From Klebsiella sp. WP3-W18-ESBL-02 (lineage in GTDB: Bacteria; Pseudomonadota; Gammaproteobacteria; Enterobacterales; Enterobacteriaceae), in NCBI RefSeq assembly GCF_014168815.1, contig NZ_AP021972.1, positions 3,224,001 to 3,288,000 of the forward strand: a stretch of 64,000 nucleotides of DNA, read 5' to 3'. Of this stretch, positions 15,952 through 24,217 are shown piece after piece. Position 1 is the stretch's first letter. Each line of letters starts with the position of its first letter. The position numbers were made by a program, and so were the translations under genes. The notes under the pieces are model-generated. The model did not search any database, was not told the origin of the DNA, and worked only from the letters and a program-made list of their open reading frames with translations.

Positions 15952-17712
15952 TTGACTATAAATACTCTTTCCCGGCGCTTTCTCGCCCCCGCGACTGAAG
16001 CATTCCAGGCGCTATTTACCCAGCCTGATTTAGCCTCAGAAAACGACATTTTATTCAGCGAGCTACAGGCTCGTTTACACTACGCGCTTGAGCAGTTTCT
16101 GCATCCTCAGGGCATCTCCCCTTTCTTACTGGTTAAAGCGCCAGAAGAAAAAGAGTACCTGCAGCTGCTCGCTCAAACGACGCAGTCCCTGCGTGATGAC
16201 GCAGAACCAACCCTGACGGGCGTCGACTATCAGGTTTCCGGCAGTCACATCACCATGCACCCCGCCAGCAGTGCCGAAGACAACTTCGCTAGCCAGGGGC
16301 CGGTCATTTTTGCCGACTGGGCTGAGGCCGAGCAGCTGTTTGGCTGCGTGCGTCAGTTTAATGGCGAAATCAGCCTTCAGCCGGGCCTGGTGCATCAGGC
16401 GAACGGCGGCATTCTCGTGCTGCCTCTGCGCACGCTGATGAGCCAGCCGCTGCTGTGGATGCGCTTAAAGAATCAGGTGATCCAGCAGCGCTTTGAATGG
16501 CTGACCTTTGACGATGCTCGTCCACTGCCGGTCAGCATTCCCTCAATGCCGCTTAATCTGAAGGTTATTCTGGTCGGCGAGCGTGATTCGCTGGCGGATC
16601 TTCAGGAAATGGAGCCAGAGCTCTGCGAATCCTCACTGTACAGTGAATTTGAAGACAGCGTGCAGCTTGCCGACGAAGAGACGCTGCGCCAGTGGTGTCA
16701 GTGGGTATGGACCGTAGCGCGTGAAAAATCGCTGCCCGGGCTGGCCGCTGACGCCTGGCCACTGCTGATGCAGGAAGGCGCGCGCTATACCGGTGACCAG
16801 GAAATCATGCCGCTCTGCCCGCTGTGGATTAGCCGCCAGCTGCGCGAAGCGGCGCCGTTTACCACCGATAAAGTGATTAACGCAGAACAGCTGAAAACGA
16901 TGCTGACTCAGCGCCAGTGGCGCGAAGGTTTCCTTGCCGAGCGTATGCAGGATGAGATTCTGCTTGAGCAAATCCTGATTGAAACCGAAGGCGAATGCAT
17001 CGGCCAGATTAACGCCCTGTCGGTCATTGACTTCCCAGGCCACCCGCGCCCGTTCGGTGAACCGTCGCGTATTAGCTGCGTTGTCCACATCGGCGACGGC
17101 GAGTTCACCGACGTTGAACGTAAAGCCGAACTCGGCGGTAACATTCATGCTAAAGGCATGATGCTAATGCAGGCTTTCCTGATGGCCGAACTGGACCTGG
17201 ATCAGCAAATCCCGTTCTCCGCCTCGCTGACCTTTGAACAGTCATACAGCGAAGTCGACGGCGATAGCGCGTCAATGGCAGAACTGTGTGCGCTGATCAG
17301 CGCCCTGGCAAACGTCCCGATTAATCAAAGCATCGCGATGACCGGTTCGGTTGACCAGTTTGGCCGTGCTCAGCCGGTCGGCGGACTGAATGAAAAAATT
17401 GAAGGTTTCTTTGCTATCTGCGCTCAGCGCGGCCTGACCGGAAAACAGGGGGTCATCATTCCCTCTGCCAACGTACGCCATCTGAGCCTCGCAACTGAGG
17501 TACAGGAAGCCGTAGAGGCCGGTGAGTTCTCTATCTGGGCTATTGATGACGTCACCGATGCGCTGCCGCTTCTCACCCAGCTCAACTGGGATGGCGAAGG
17601 CCAGACGCTGTTGCAAACTATTCAGGAACGCATTGCACAAGCCACTCAGCAGGAGCCTCGATACCGCTATCCGTGGCCGCTACGCTGGTTAAACCGTCCG
17701 AATTCCAACTGA
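15952..17712 (+). CDS. ycbZ: Lon-like putative protease YcbZ (LonB type)
   Basis: A protein of 586 residues, the same as E. coli YcbZ, starting at TTG. The C-terminal Lon proteolytic domain is intact, with the catalytic serine in GDSASMAEL and the lysine in GGLNEKIEGFF. The N-terminal AAA-like half lacks a recognisable Walker A motif, so ATP use is doubtful. The conserved central block is EGECIGQINALSVIDFPGHPRPFGEPSR. Substrates are unknown. A TATAAT at 15913-15918 may be its -10. The FadR operator of fabA overlaps its stop codon. Confidence 0.93.
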   Translation: MTINTLSRRFLAPATEAFQALFTQPDLASENDILFSELQARLHYALEQFLHPQGISPFLLVKAPEEKEYLQLLAQTTQSLRDDAEPTLTGVDYQVSGSHITMHPASSAEDNFASQGPVIFADWAEAEQLFGCVRQFNGEISLQPGLVHQANGGILVLPLRTLMSQPLLWMRLKNQVIQQRFEWLTFDDARPLPVSIPSMPLNLKVILVGERDSLADLQEMEPELCESSLYSEFEDSVQLADEETLRQWCQWVWTVAREKSLPGLAADAWPLLMQEGARYTGDQEIMPLCPLWISRQLREAAPFTTDKVINAEQLKTMLTQRQWREGFLAERMQDEILLEQILIETEGECIGQINALSVIDFPGHPRPFGEPSRISCVVHIGDGEFTDVERKAELGGNIHAKGMMLMQAFLMAELDLDQQIPFSASLTFEQSYSEVDGDSASMAELCALISALANVPINQSIAMTGSVDQFGRAQPVGGLNEKIEGFFAICAQRGLTGKQGVIIPSANVRHLSLATEVQEAVEAGEFSIWAIDDVTDALPLLTQLNWDGEGQTLLQTIQERIAQATQQEPRYRYPWPLRWLNRPNSN

Positions 17713-17742
17713 TCGGACTTGTTCAGCGTACACGTGTTAGCT
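17707..17742 (+). promoter_or_regulatory. FadR and FabR operators of fabA
   Basis: AACTGATCGGACTTGTT (17707-17723) is the fabA FadR activator site, and AGCGTACACGTGTTAGCT (17725-17742) is the FabR palindrome, side by side as in E. coli. Both lie 40-75 bases before the fabA start. The region is almost base-for-base the E. coli promoter as I recall it. Confidence 0.88.
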
Positions 17743-17781
17743 ATCCTGCGTCCCGAACTTAAAATAAGGCTTACTTAAAAC

Positions 17782-18300
17782 ATGGTAGATAAACGCGAAT
17801 CTTATACAAAAGAAGACCTTCTTGCCTCTGGTCGCGGTGAACTGTTCGGCGCTAAAGGCCCGCAGTTACCGGCTCCTAGCATGCTGATGATGGATCGTGT
17901 CGTGAAAATGACCGAAACCGGCGGCAATTTTGACAAAGGTTACGTTGAAGCCGAACTGGATATTAACCCGGACCTGTGGTTCTTCGGTTGCCACTTTATC
18001 GGCGATCCGGTAATGCCTGGTTGCCTGGGTCTGGATGCAATGTGGCAGCTGGTCGGTTTCTACCTCGGCTGGCTGGGCGGCGAAGGCAAAGGCCGTGCGC
18101 TGGGCGTGGGTGAAGTGAAGTTCACCGGTCAGGTACTGCCAACGGCGAAGAAAGTGACCTACCGTATTCACTTCAAGCGCGTTGTTAACCGTCGTCTGAT
18201 TATGGGCCTGGCGGATGGCGAAGTGCTGGTTGATGGTCGCCTGATCTACTCCGCAACCGACCTGAAAGTCGGCTTGTTCCAGGATACCTCTGCATTCTGA
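17782..18300 (+). CDS. fabA: 3-hydroxydecanoyl-ACP dehydratase/isomerase FabA
   Basis: A protein of 172 residues, E. coli length. FabA dehydrates 3-hydroxydecanoyl-ACP and isomerises trans-2 to cis-3-decenoyl-ACP, the branch point of unsaturated fatty acid synthesis. The catalytic His is in FFGCHFIGDPVMPG and the Asp in GCLGLDAMWQ, as required. VGEVKFTGQVLP and VLVDGRLIYSATDLKVGLF are conserved. It has its own FadR/FabR-controlled promoter. Downstream are a hairpin (18308-18331, stem TATCGCCA) and a terminator, then convergent rmf. Confidence 0.98.
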   Translation: MVDKRESYTKEDLLASGRGELFGAKGPQLPAPSMLMMDRVVKMTETGGNFDKGYVEAELDINPDLWFFGCHFIGDPVMPGCLGLDAMWQLVGFYLGWLGGEGKGRALGVGEVKFTGQVLPTAKKVTYRIHFKRVVNRRLIMGLADGEVLVDGRLIYSATDLKVGLFQDTSAF

Positions 18301-18354
18301 TACGAGTTATCGCCACTTTCTGCTGGCGATAAATTTGTCTGATGAATCTAAGGC

Positions 18355-18384
18355 GAAACCTCCGCACTGCGGAGGTTTCTTTTT
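18355..18384 (+). terminator. Terminator between fabA and rmf
   Basis: GAAACCTCCGC (18355-18365) pairs perfectly with GCGGAGGTTTC (18369-18379), followed by TTTTT. It is best placed to end fabA transcripts; it lies just past the rmf stop on the other strand. Confidence 0.9.
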
Positions 18385-18396
18385 AAAGAGACAGTG

Positions 18397-18564
18397 TCAG
18401 GCAACTACTGCCCTGTCCTCCATGGCCTCTCGCCAGCCTCCCAGCCAGTAAGACCTCTGGTTTATAGTCTGGTAAGGACACATTTCTTTCGGACGCCCGG
18501 TAATACCGGCCTGATATCCACGCTGATGTGCCCGCTCCAGGCGATCTCGTTTTTGTCTCTTCAT
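18397..18564 (-). CDS. rmf: Ribosome modulation factor RMF
   Basis: A short basic protein of 55 residues, found by translating the minus strand: it begins MKRQKRDRLERAHQRGYQAG, continues with KEMCPYQTINQRSYWLGGW and ends REAMEDRAVVA. E. coli RMF has the same length and near-identical sequence. RMF binds 70S ribosomes at the start of stationary phase and drives formation of inactive 100S dimers. The cysteine and the GGWREAM block are conserved. GAGGC precedes the ATG closely. It is convergent with fabA and is probably transcribed alone from the promoter at 18636-18664. Confidence 0.96.
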   Translation of the reverse strand: MKRQKRDRLERAHQRGYQAGITGRPKEMCPYQTINQRSYWLGGWREAMEDRAVVA

Positions 18565-18635
18565 GCCTCGTTTCCCTCATATCTTGGTCTGGTGGAAAAG
18601 AAAACAGTGGCTACAAAGTATGCAACCACATAATA

Positions 18636-18664
18636 CGAATACCGCTAAAAAATGGCCCCGTCAA
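18636..18664 (-). promoter_or_regulatory. Likely rmf promoter
   Basis: On the minus strand TTGACG (18659-18664) and TATTCG (18636-18641) are 17 bases apart, about 72 bases before the rmf ATG. The -35 is strong; the -10 is approximate and a second candidate, TATTAT, lies just downstream. The region 18665-18763 further upstream shows nothing else I can name. Confidence 0.5.
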
Positions 18665-18763
18665 TGCGTAGAATTCATACCTTTGTCATATTTGTGAGCT
18701 ACTCAGAAGAACATTTGTACAAGAAATGTGAGGCCGCACAGGTAACACGCTGACATCAGGGAT

Positions 18764-18797
18764 AAAAAAACCGCCGTCGGTTTAACACCGGCGGCGG
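18764..18797 (-). terminator. Terminator of the pqi operon
   Basis: CCGCCGTCGGT (18771-18781) pairs with ACCGGCGGCGG (18787-18797) with one mismatch, and the minus-strand RNA leaves in seven U residues (18764-18770). It lies 28 bases past the pqiC stop. Confidence 0.9.
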
Positions 18798-18825
18798 CCT
18801 TTAGAACGATTAATTCTACTTATAG

Positions 18826-19383
18826 TTAACGATTGATAGTCCTGGCGATAGATGCCGCTTCCTGGCTCCATGCCTGGGCGAGCGTTTTCACCATCGCATC
18901 GTAACCGTCCTGCTGCTGAGCCAGCTCAATGTGGAAAGGACGTTTGGTCAACTGCCCCTGGTGGTTAAGCAGCCATTCGCCGCTGACCACCACTTTGCCA
19001 TCATAACGGCCATGGAAGCCGCTCACCGAGACATTCAGCGTATCCTGATCGCTACCTAGCGGCTGCGACGACACGACCCAGCCTGGCAGCTGATTGCTCA
19101 GATTGGAGACCAACGTCGTGCGCAGCTGCTGATCCAGCGGGCTGGCCCACAGATTGTTACTGGCAATCACGTACTGAACGTCGCTGGTCTGGTACACCAC
19201 GCCGCTGCCGGCAAGAAAGTCAGGAATATTCACCTGCTCAATCCACAGCATCCGCTGACCGGTGCTGCTGGCACCGTTTTGCACCGTGCCCGTAGCCAAC
19301 GGCAGCTGATAGTACGTTTTATTCTCCGTGCTGCTACAGGCTGCCAACAGGCAGGCGGCGGCAATGACTAACCACTTTTTCAT
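18826..19383 (-). CDS. pqiC: Outer-membrane lipoprotein PqiC
   Basis: A protein of 185 residues with a lipoprotein signal (MKKWLVIAAACLLAAC, lipobox LAAC) and a DUF330 (ABC-type transport auxiliary) fold: TYYQLPL, MLWIEQVNIPDFLAGSGVVYQTSDVQY, NLWASPLDQQLRTTLVSNL. PqiC is an outer-membrane partner of the PqiAB MCE-type lipid transport bridge. Its ATG overlaps the pqiB stop codon by one base (TAATG at 19381-19385), a sign of coupled translation. It is the last gene of the operon. Confidence 0.95.
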   Translation of the reverse strand: MKKWLVIAAACLLAACSSTENKTYYQLPLATGTVQNGASSTGQRMLWIEQVNIPDFLAGSGVVYQTSDVQYVIASNNLWASPLDQQLRTTLVSNLSNQLPGWVVSSQPLGSDQDTLNVSVSGFHGRYDGKVVVSGEWLLNHQGQLTKRPFHIELAQQQDGYDAMVKTLAQAWSQEAASIARTINR

Positions 19384-21020
19384 TATTTCGCCCTCTTAGG
19401 CTCTGGATCTTTTTTATCCTTCGCTTCGAATACCAGCGCGTTGCTCTTCTCATTCAGCGTCTTCAGCACCGGCTGCAATTCGCGCAATACCTGATCCAGG
19501 CGCTGCATATCGGCGACCATTTTGTTGTAAGCCGCAGATCCTGGCTGGAAGCCCTGCATGCTACGGTTCAGCTCACGCAGTGTTTTCTGCATGTCGGCCG
19601 GCAGCTGCTGAGCGGACTGGCTGGCGGTGATTTTGTTCAGATTATCCAGCGTTGTTTGCAGACGGCGCATGGTGTTCTGACTTTCCGACAGCGTGTTGGT
19701 CGCCTGTTCAACCATCGGCGTTAACGGCAGATTGTTGATCTTATCCAGGGTGTCCATCAGGCGCTGCTGAATCTGCGCCAGGCCACCGCTGACGGTAGGC
19801 ACAATCTGGTAGCCGCCGAAGCTTCTCATGCCGGTCACTGCCGGTTCTTTCGGATAAAAGTCCATGTCGACATACAGCGCGCCGGTCACCAGGTTCCCCG
19901 TTTTCAGCGCCCCGCGCAGGCCGCGCTGGGTTAGCTCATCAAGGTGGCTGGCGATATCCGGATTTTCACCCAGCGCGCTTTTCAGACGCTCCGGCTCAAT
20001 GCGAATCTTGACGGGAATACGGTAGTCATTATTCAGCGCCTGCTGAAGCCCCGGAACGAAGAAAGGCACCTGATCGACCGTCCCCAGACGAATGCCGCGG
20101 AACTCAACCGGAGCCCCCGGCTGCAGACCACGCACTGAATCTTTAAAGAACATCAGATAGTCAACGTGCTCGGTATACAGCGAGTCCTGGATACTCTTCT
20201 GATCGTCATAAAGCTTGAACTCGGTCTTTTCGGCGATCGGTTGCCCCAAATCTACACCTTCCGGCACGTCAAAACTAACGCCGCCGCTAAATAGCGTCGC
20301 CAGTGAGCCCATTTCTACGCGCATCCCGGCAGAAGTCAGGTCTACCGCCACGCCGCTGTCCTTCCAGAAGCGAACGTTGCTGGTCACCAGACGATCGTTA
20401 GGTGCGCTGATAAACAGCTGATAGGAAATGCTGCGACTCTGCGGATCGAACGAGCTGGTTTCCACCGAGCCGACGCGATAGCCGCGGAACAGTACCGGAT
20501 CGCCGGGGTTAAGCTGCCCGGCCTTCTTGCTGTCGAGAAGGACACGAATCCCCTTCGCATCCGGCGGCGCCAGCGGCGGCGCATCAAGGAGTTGATATTG
20601 GTCCTGCGTCGAACCTTTGGTGCCCGGCTGCAGCTCAATATAGGCACCGGACAGCAGCGTGCCCAGCCCGCTAATGCCCTCGCGGCCCACCTGCGGTTTC
20701 ACCACCCAAAAGACGGAATCTTTATGCAGCAGCTTCTCCATCCCCGAATTCAGACGCGCCTTAATCTCCACGTGCGTCAGGTCATCGGTTAGCGTAGTGC
20801 TTTCGACCACGCCCACGTCGACGCTGCGGCTTTTGATGGTGGTTTTACCGCCTTCAATGCCCTCTGCGTTGGTGGTGATAAGCGTCACTTCCGGGCCCTG
20901 ATGGCTATAGTGATAGAACAGGATCCACGCGCCAATAAGCGCAGTCACAATCGGGAAGATCCAAACGGGAGACCAGTTTTTCACTTTTTGCACCTTTGCC
21001 TCCCCACTCTTGGTTTCCAT
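19383..21020 (-). CDS. pqiB: MCE-domain intermembrane transport protein PqiB
   Basis: A protein of 545 residues: short cytoplasmic N-terminus, one membrane helix (VWIFPIVTALIGAWILFYHY), three MCE repeats each starting with a motif such as GPEVTLITTNAEGIEGGKT, KGIRVLLDSKKAGQLNPGDPVLFRGYRVG and VDYLMFFKDSVRGLQPGAPVEFRGIRLG, then a long C-terminal coiled coil from about residue 430. In E. coli PqiB hexamers form a needle-like tunnel across the periplasm for lipids. The start at 21020 (METKSGEAKVQKVKNWSPVW) matches E. coli; the open frame continues 20 codons upstream into pqiA without support. It lies four bases after the pqiA stop. Confidence 0.95.
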   Translation of the reverse strand: METKSGEAKVQKVKNWSPVWIFPIVTALIGAWILFYHYSHQGPEVTLITTNAEGIEGGKTTIKSRSVDVGVVESTTLTDDLTHVEIKARLNSGMEKLLHKDSVFWVVKPQVGREGISGLGTLLSGAYIELQPGTKGSTQDQYQLLDAPPLAPPDAKGIRVLLDSKKAGQLNPGDPVLFRGYRVGSVETSSFDPQSRSISYQLFISAPNDRLVTSNVRFWKDSGVAVDLTSAGMRVEMGSLATLFSGGVSFDVPEGVDLGQPIAEKTEFKLYDDQKSIQDSLYTEHVDYLMFFKDSVRGLQPGAPVEFRGIRLGTVDQVPFFVPGLQQALNNDYRIPVKIRIEPERLKSALGENPDIASHLDELTQRGLRGALKTGNLVTGALYVDMDFYPKEPAVTGMRSFGGYQIVPTVSGGLAQIQQRLMDTLDKINNLPLTPMVEQATNTLSESQNTMRRLQTTLDNLNKITASQSAQQLPADMQKTLRELNRSMQGFQPGSAAYNKMVADMQRLDQVLRELQPVLKTLNEKSNALVFEAKDKKDPEPKRAK

Positions 21021-21024
21021 GCTT

Positions 21025-22284
21025 TTACGACTCCTCATGGCTTGATTCAGGTTCCCGATCCCACGATAAACGCGGATCAAACGTCATTGCCGAGAACATG
21101 GTCATTATGACAACCAGCGCAAACATCAGCGCACCGATTGCCGGGTAAATATTCATTAATCCCCCAATGCGCACCAGCGCAGAGAGTACGGCGATCACGA
21201 ACACGTCAATCATCGACCAGCGGCCCACGAACTCGACCACTTCATAAATCAGATGCATCCGCTCGCTGTCGCGATGGCGTCGCTTCATGCCGTTGGCATC
21301 CAGACACAGCCAGGCAATGGCAATCATCTTCAGCGTCGGCACCATGATACTGGCCAGGAAAATCACCATCGCTACCGGATATGACCCTTCGCTCCACAGC
21401 AAAATGACCCCCGCAATGATCGTCGATGGCATTTTGTCGCCGAGCAAATCGGTAATCATAATCGGCAGAATATTGGCCGGGAGATACAACATAATCGAGG
21501 TCACCAGCAGCGCCATGGTCCACTGCAGGCTGTTCTTACGGCGCACGTGGCCTTTACTGTGACAGCGCGGGCACTCGAGCTGGTCGGCAGGTAAAATCGC
21601 CGTGCAGCACGCACACGAACGCAGCCCCTGGCGAATACCGGTGACGCCAGGTTGCAGCGTCTGCTTCAGCGGCGGCATGGGCGCAATATCATCCCACAGC
21701 CAGCGGCGGTCGACGCACTGGAACGTACGCAACTGAAGCAGGCAGAACAGACACCAGGGCAGGAAACTGCTGCCCACGCCAATATCGCCATAGGCCATCA
21801 GCTTCACGAAGCTCACCAGCACCCCGGCAAGGAAGATTTCCGCCATTCCCCAGGTTTTCAGCGTGAACAGAATACGTGCCAGGAAAGCCTTCAGCCGATG
21901 CGGCATACGCACACGGTTTACCAGCAGAAGAATAGTGACAAGACAAAACGCCGGCACTAGCTGGACAAACAGCAGGAAGAAAGTGCCCAGGCTGGCGTAG
22001 TCTTCGGAAAACATGACTCCGGGAATTTCCAGCAGTTCAATCTGGCTGTTAACCCCCGCCACGTTCATGCTGATAAACGGGAACAGGTTGGCCAGCAGCA
22101 GCATAAACAGCGCCACCAGCACATAGGCCGTGGGACGGCGTCTCGGCTCGTCCCACGCGGTGGTCAGCGTTGTGCCGCAGCGCGGGCACGCGGCCTTATG
22201 TCGGTGCTCAAGGTGCGGCAACGCCACCAGCATGTCGCACTGTGAGCAGAGAATATGCTGCGCAGCATGATGTTGATCGCACAT
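21025..22284 (-). CDS. pqiA: Inner-membrane protein PqiA
   Basis: A protein of 419 residues with two PqiA domains, each beginning with a zinc-ribbon-like cysteine set (CSQCDMLVALP...CPRCGTTL and CACCTAILPADQLECPRCHS) and each carrying about four membrane helices. It is the inner-membrane component of the PqiABC lipid transport system, induced by paraquat through SoxRS in E. coli. The gene lies 13 bases downstream of uup and 4 bases upstream of pqiB, so it belongs to a compact run rlmKL-uup-pqiABC. Confidence 0.95.
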   Translation of the reverse strand: MCDQHHAAQHILCSQCDMLVALPHLEHRHKAACPRCGTTLTTAWDEPRRRPTAYVLVALFMLLLANLFPFISMNVAGVNSQIELLEIPGVMFSEDYASLGTFFLLFVQLVPAFCLVTILLLVNRVRMPHRLKAFLARILFTLKTWGMAEIFLAGVLVSFVKLMAYGDIGVGSSFLPWCLFCLLQLRTFQCVDRRWLWDDIAPMPPLKQTLQPGVTGIRQGLRSCACCTAILPADQLECPRCHSKGHVRRKNSLQWTMALLVTSIMLYLPANILPIMITDLLGDKMPSTIIAGVILLWSEGSYPVAMVIFLASIMVPTLKMIAIAWLCLDANGMKRRHRDSERMHLIYEVVEFVGRWSMIDVFVIAVLSALVRIGGLMNIYPAIGALMFALVVIMTMFSAMTFDPRLSWDREPESSHEES

Positions 22285-22297
22285 GAAAATTCCTCAA

Positions 22298-24205
22298 TCA
22301 GGCGCCGTTTTTCAACGCTTCCAGATATTCCCAACGTTCAAACGCCTCTTCCAGCGCCTGCTCTGCCTGGGACAGGTCGGCCAGCACCTTTTGGGTATGG
22401 TCGTGTGGCTGACTAAAGAACGCCGCATCCGCTACCTGCGCCTGTAACACCTCGAGTTCGGCTTCCAGCGACTCCAGTTTTTGCGGCAGCTGTTCCAGCT
22501 CGCGCTGCAGGTTATAGCTTAGTTTGTTACTGCCGCGTTTGACAGTTTCTGCTTTTGGCTGAACAACTTCCGTCGTTTTTTTCGCTACTGCCTGTTTTTG
22601 CGCCAATGACTGCGACTGCTGACCGCGCGCATCATGATAGCCGCCAACATACTGACCGATGCGCCCTTCGCCTTCGAAGATCCAGCATTCGGTGACGGTG
22701 TTGTCGACAAACTGACGGTCGTGGCTCACCAGCAGCACGGTACCCTGATAGCCGTCAATTAACTCTTCCAGCAGTTCAAGCGTTTCAACATCGAGGTCGT
22801 TGGTGGGTTCATCGAGAATCAACAGGTTACTTGGCTTCAGGAACAGACGCGCCAGCAGCAGACGGTTACGTTCCCCACCGGACAGCGCGCGCACCGGCGT
22901 CATTGCCCGTTTCGGGTGGAACAGGAAGTCCTGCAGATAGCCCAACACGTGACGCGGCTTGCCGTTGACCATGACTTCCTGCTTGCCTTCCGCCAGGTTA
23001 TCCATCACCGTCCGATCCGGATCCAGTTCAGCGCGGTGTTGATCAAAATAGGCGACTTCCAGTTTGGTACCGACGTGAATGCGACCGCTATCGGCCTGCA
23101 GCTGGCCAAGCATCAGCTTCAGCAGCGTGGTTTTACCGCAGCCGTTGGCCCCGATAAGCGCAATTTTGTCACCGCGCTGTACCTGCGCGGAGAAGTCTTT
23201 CACCAGCACCTTGCCGTCAACCTGGTAGTTGACGTCTTCCATTTCAAAGACAATTTTGCCGGAGCGCGAGGCCTCTTCAACCTGCATTTTCGCGCTGCCC
23301 ATCACTTCACGACGGGCACTACGTTCGTTACGCATCGCTTTCAGCGCGCGGACGCGGCCTTCATTACGGGTACGGCGCGCTTTAATGCCCTGGCGAATCC
23401 ACACTTCTTCCTGCGCCAGCTTGCGGTCGAACTCGGCGTTTTGCAGCTCTTCTACGCGCAGCGCCTCTTCTTTCTCGATCAGATACTGATCGTAGTTGCC
23501 CGGATACGTCACCAGCTTGCCACGATCGAGATCGACAATACGGGTCGCCATATTGCGAATAAACGAACGGTCGTGCGAGATAAAGATAATCGTACCTTTG
23601 AAGGTTTTCAGGAAACCTTCCAGCCAGTCGATGGTTTCGATATCCAGGTGGTTAGTCGGTTCATCGAGCAGCAGTACGCGGGGCGCGCTGACCAGCGCAC
23701 GGCCCAGCGCCGCTTTACGCAGCCAGCCGCCGGAGAGCGAGGCCAGTTCCATATCCGGCTCCAGCCCAAGCTGCGCCAGCACTTCGTTGATACGGTTTTC
23801 AAGCTGCCACAGGCCGTGGTGATCCAGCTGTTCCTGAACCTTTGCCAGCTCCTGCAGGTTTTTATCGCTCGGATCGCTCATCACCAGATGCGAGATATCG
23901 TGATAGCGTTTGAGGTATATCGCCTGTTCTTCAATACCTTCGGCGACAAAATCATACACGCTGCCCTGTACGTTGCGCGGCGGATCCTGCTGCAGGCGCG
24001 CGACGACCAGATCCTGCTCGTAGACAATGCGTCCATCGTCCAGGCCCTGTTCGCGGTTGAGGATCTTCATCAGCGTTGATTTGCCCGCGCCGTTACGGCC
24101 GACCAGACAGACGCGCTCGTTATCCTCAATATGCAGTTCGGCATTATCGAGAAGCGGCGCATCGCTGAACGACAGCCAGGCGCCATGCATACTAATTAAT
24201 GACAT
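22298..24205 (-). CDS. uup: ABC-F ATPase Uup
   Basis: A protein of 635 residues, E. coli length. It has two ABC ATPase domains with Walker A GRNGAGKSTLMKI (about residue 36) and GANGCGKTTLLKL, signatures LSGGWLRKAALGRALV and LSGGERNRLLLARLFL, Walker B LLLDEPTNHLDIETIDWLE and LILDEPTNDLDVETLELLE, the ABC-F linker with RRTRNEGRVRALKAMRNERS, and a C-terminal coiled coil (LEQLPQKLESLEAELEVLQAQV). Uup binds branched DNA and ribosomes and lowers precise transposon excision. A 12-base gap to rlmKL suggests co-transcription. Confidence 0.96.
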   Translation of the reverse strand: MSLISMHGAWLSFSDAPLLDNAELHIEDNERVCLVGRNGAGKSTLMKILNREQGLDDGRIVYEQDLVVARLQQDPPRNVQGSVYDFVAEGIEEQAIYLKRYHDISHLVMSDPSDKNLQELAKVQEQLDHHGLWQLENRINEVLAQLGLEPDMELASLSGGWLRKAALGRALVSAPRVLLLDEPTNHLDIETIDWLEGFLKTFKGTIIFISHDRSFIRNMATRIVDLDRGKLVTYPGNYDQYLIEKEEALRVEELQNAEFDRKLAQEEVWIRQGIKARRTRNEGRVRALKAMRNERSARREVMGSAKMQVEEASRSGKIVFEMEDVNYQVDGKVLVKDFSAQVQRGDKIALIGANGCGKTTLLKLMLGQLQADSGRIHVGTKLEVAYFDQHRAELDPDRTVMDNLAEGKQEVMVNGKPRHVLGYLQDFLFHPKRAMTPVRALSGGERNRLLLARLFLKPSNLLILDEPTNDLDVETLELLEELIDGYQGTVLLVSHDRQFVDNTVTECWIFEGEGRIGQYVGGYHDARGQQSQSLAQKQAVAKKTTEVVQPKAETVKRGSNKLSYNLQRELEQLPQKLESLEAELEVLQAQVADAAFFSQPHDHTQKVLADLSQAEQALEEAFERWEYLEALKNGA

Positions 24206-24217
24206 TCTTTATTCCTT

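Noticed and set aside
18383..18580. Minus-strand 65-codon frame covering rmf
   Set aside because: Wrong register; the true gene in this place is the 55-codon rmf at 18397-18564.
22916..24079. Plus-strand open frame of 387 codons inside uup
   Set aside because: Antisense shadow of a conserved ABC-F gene with no ribosome site.
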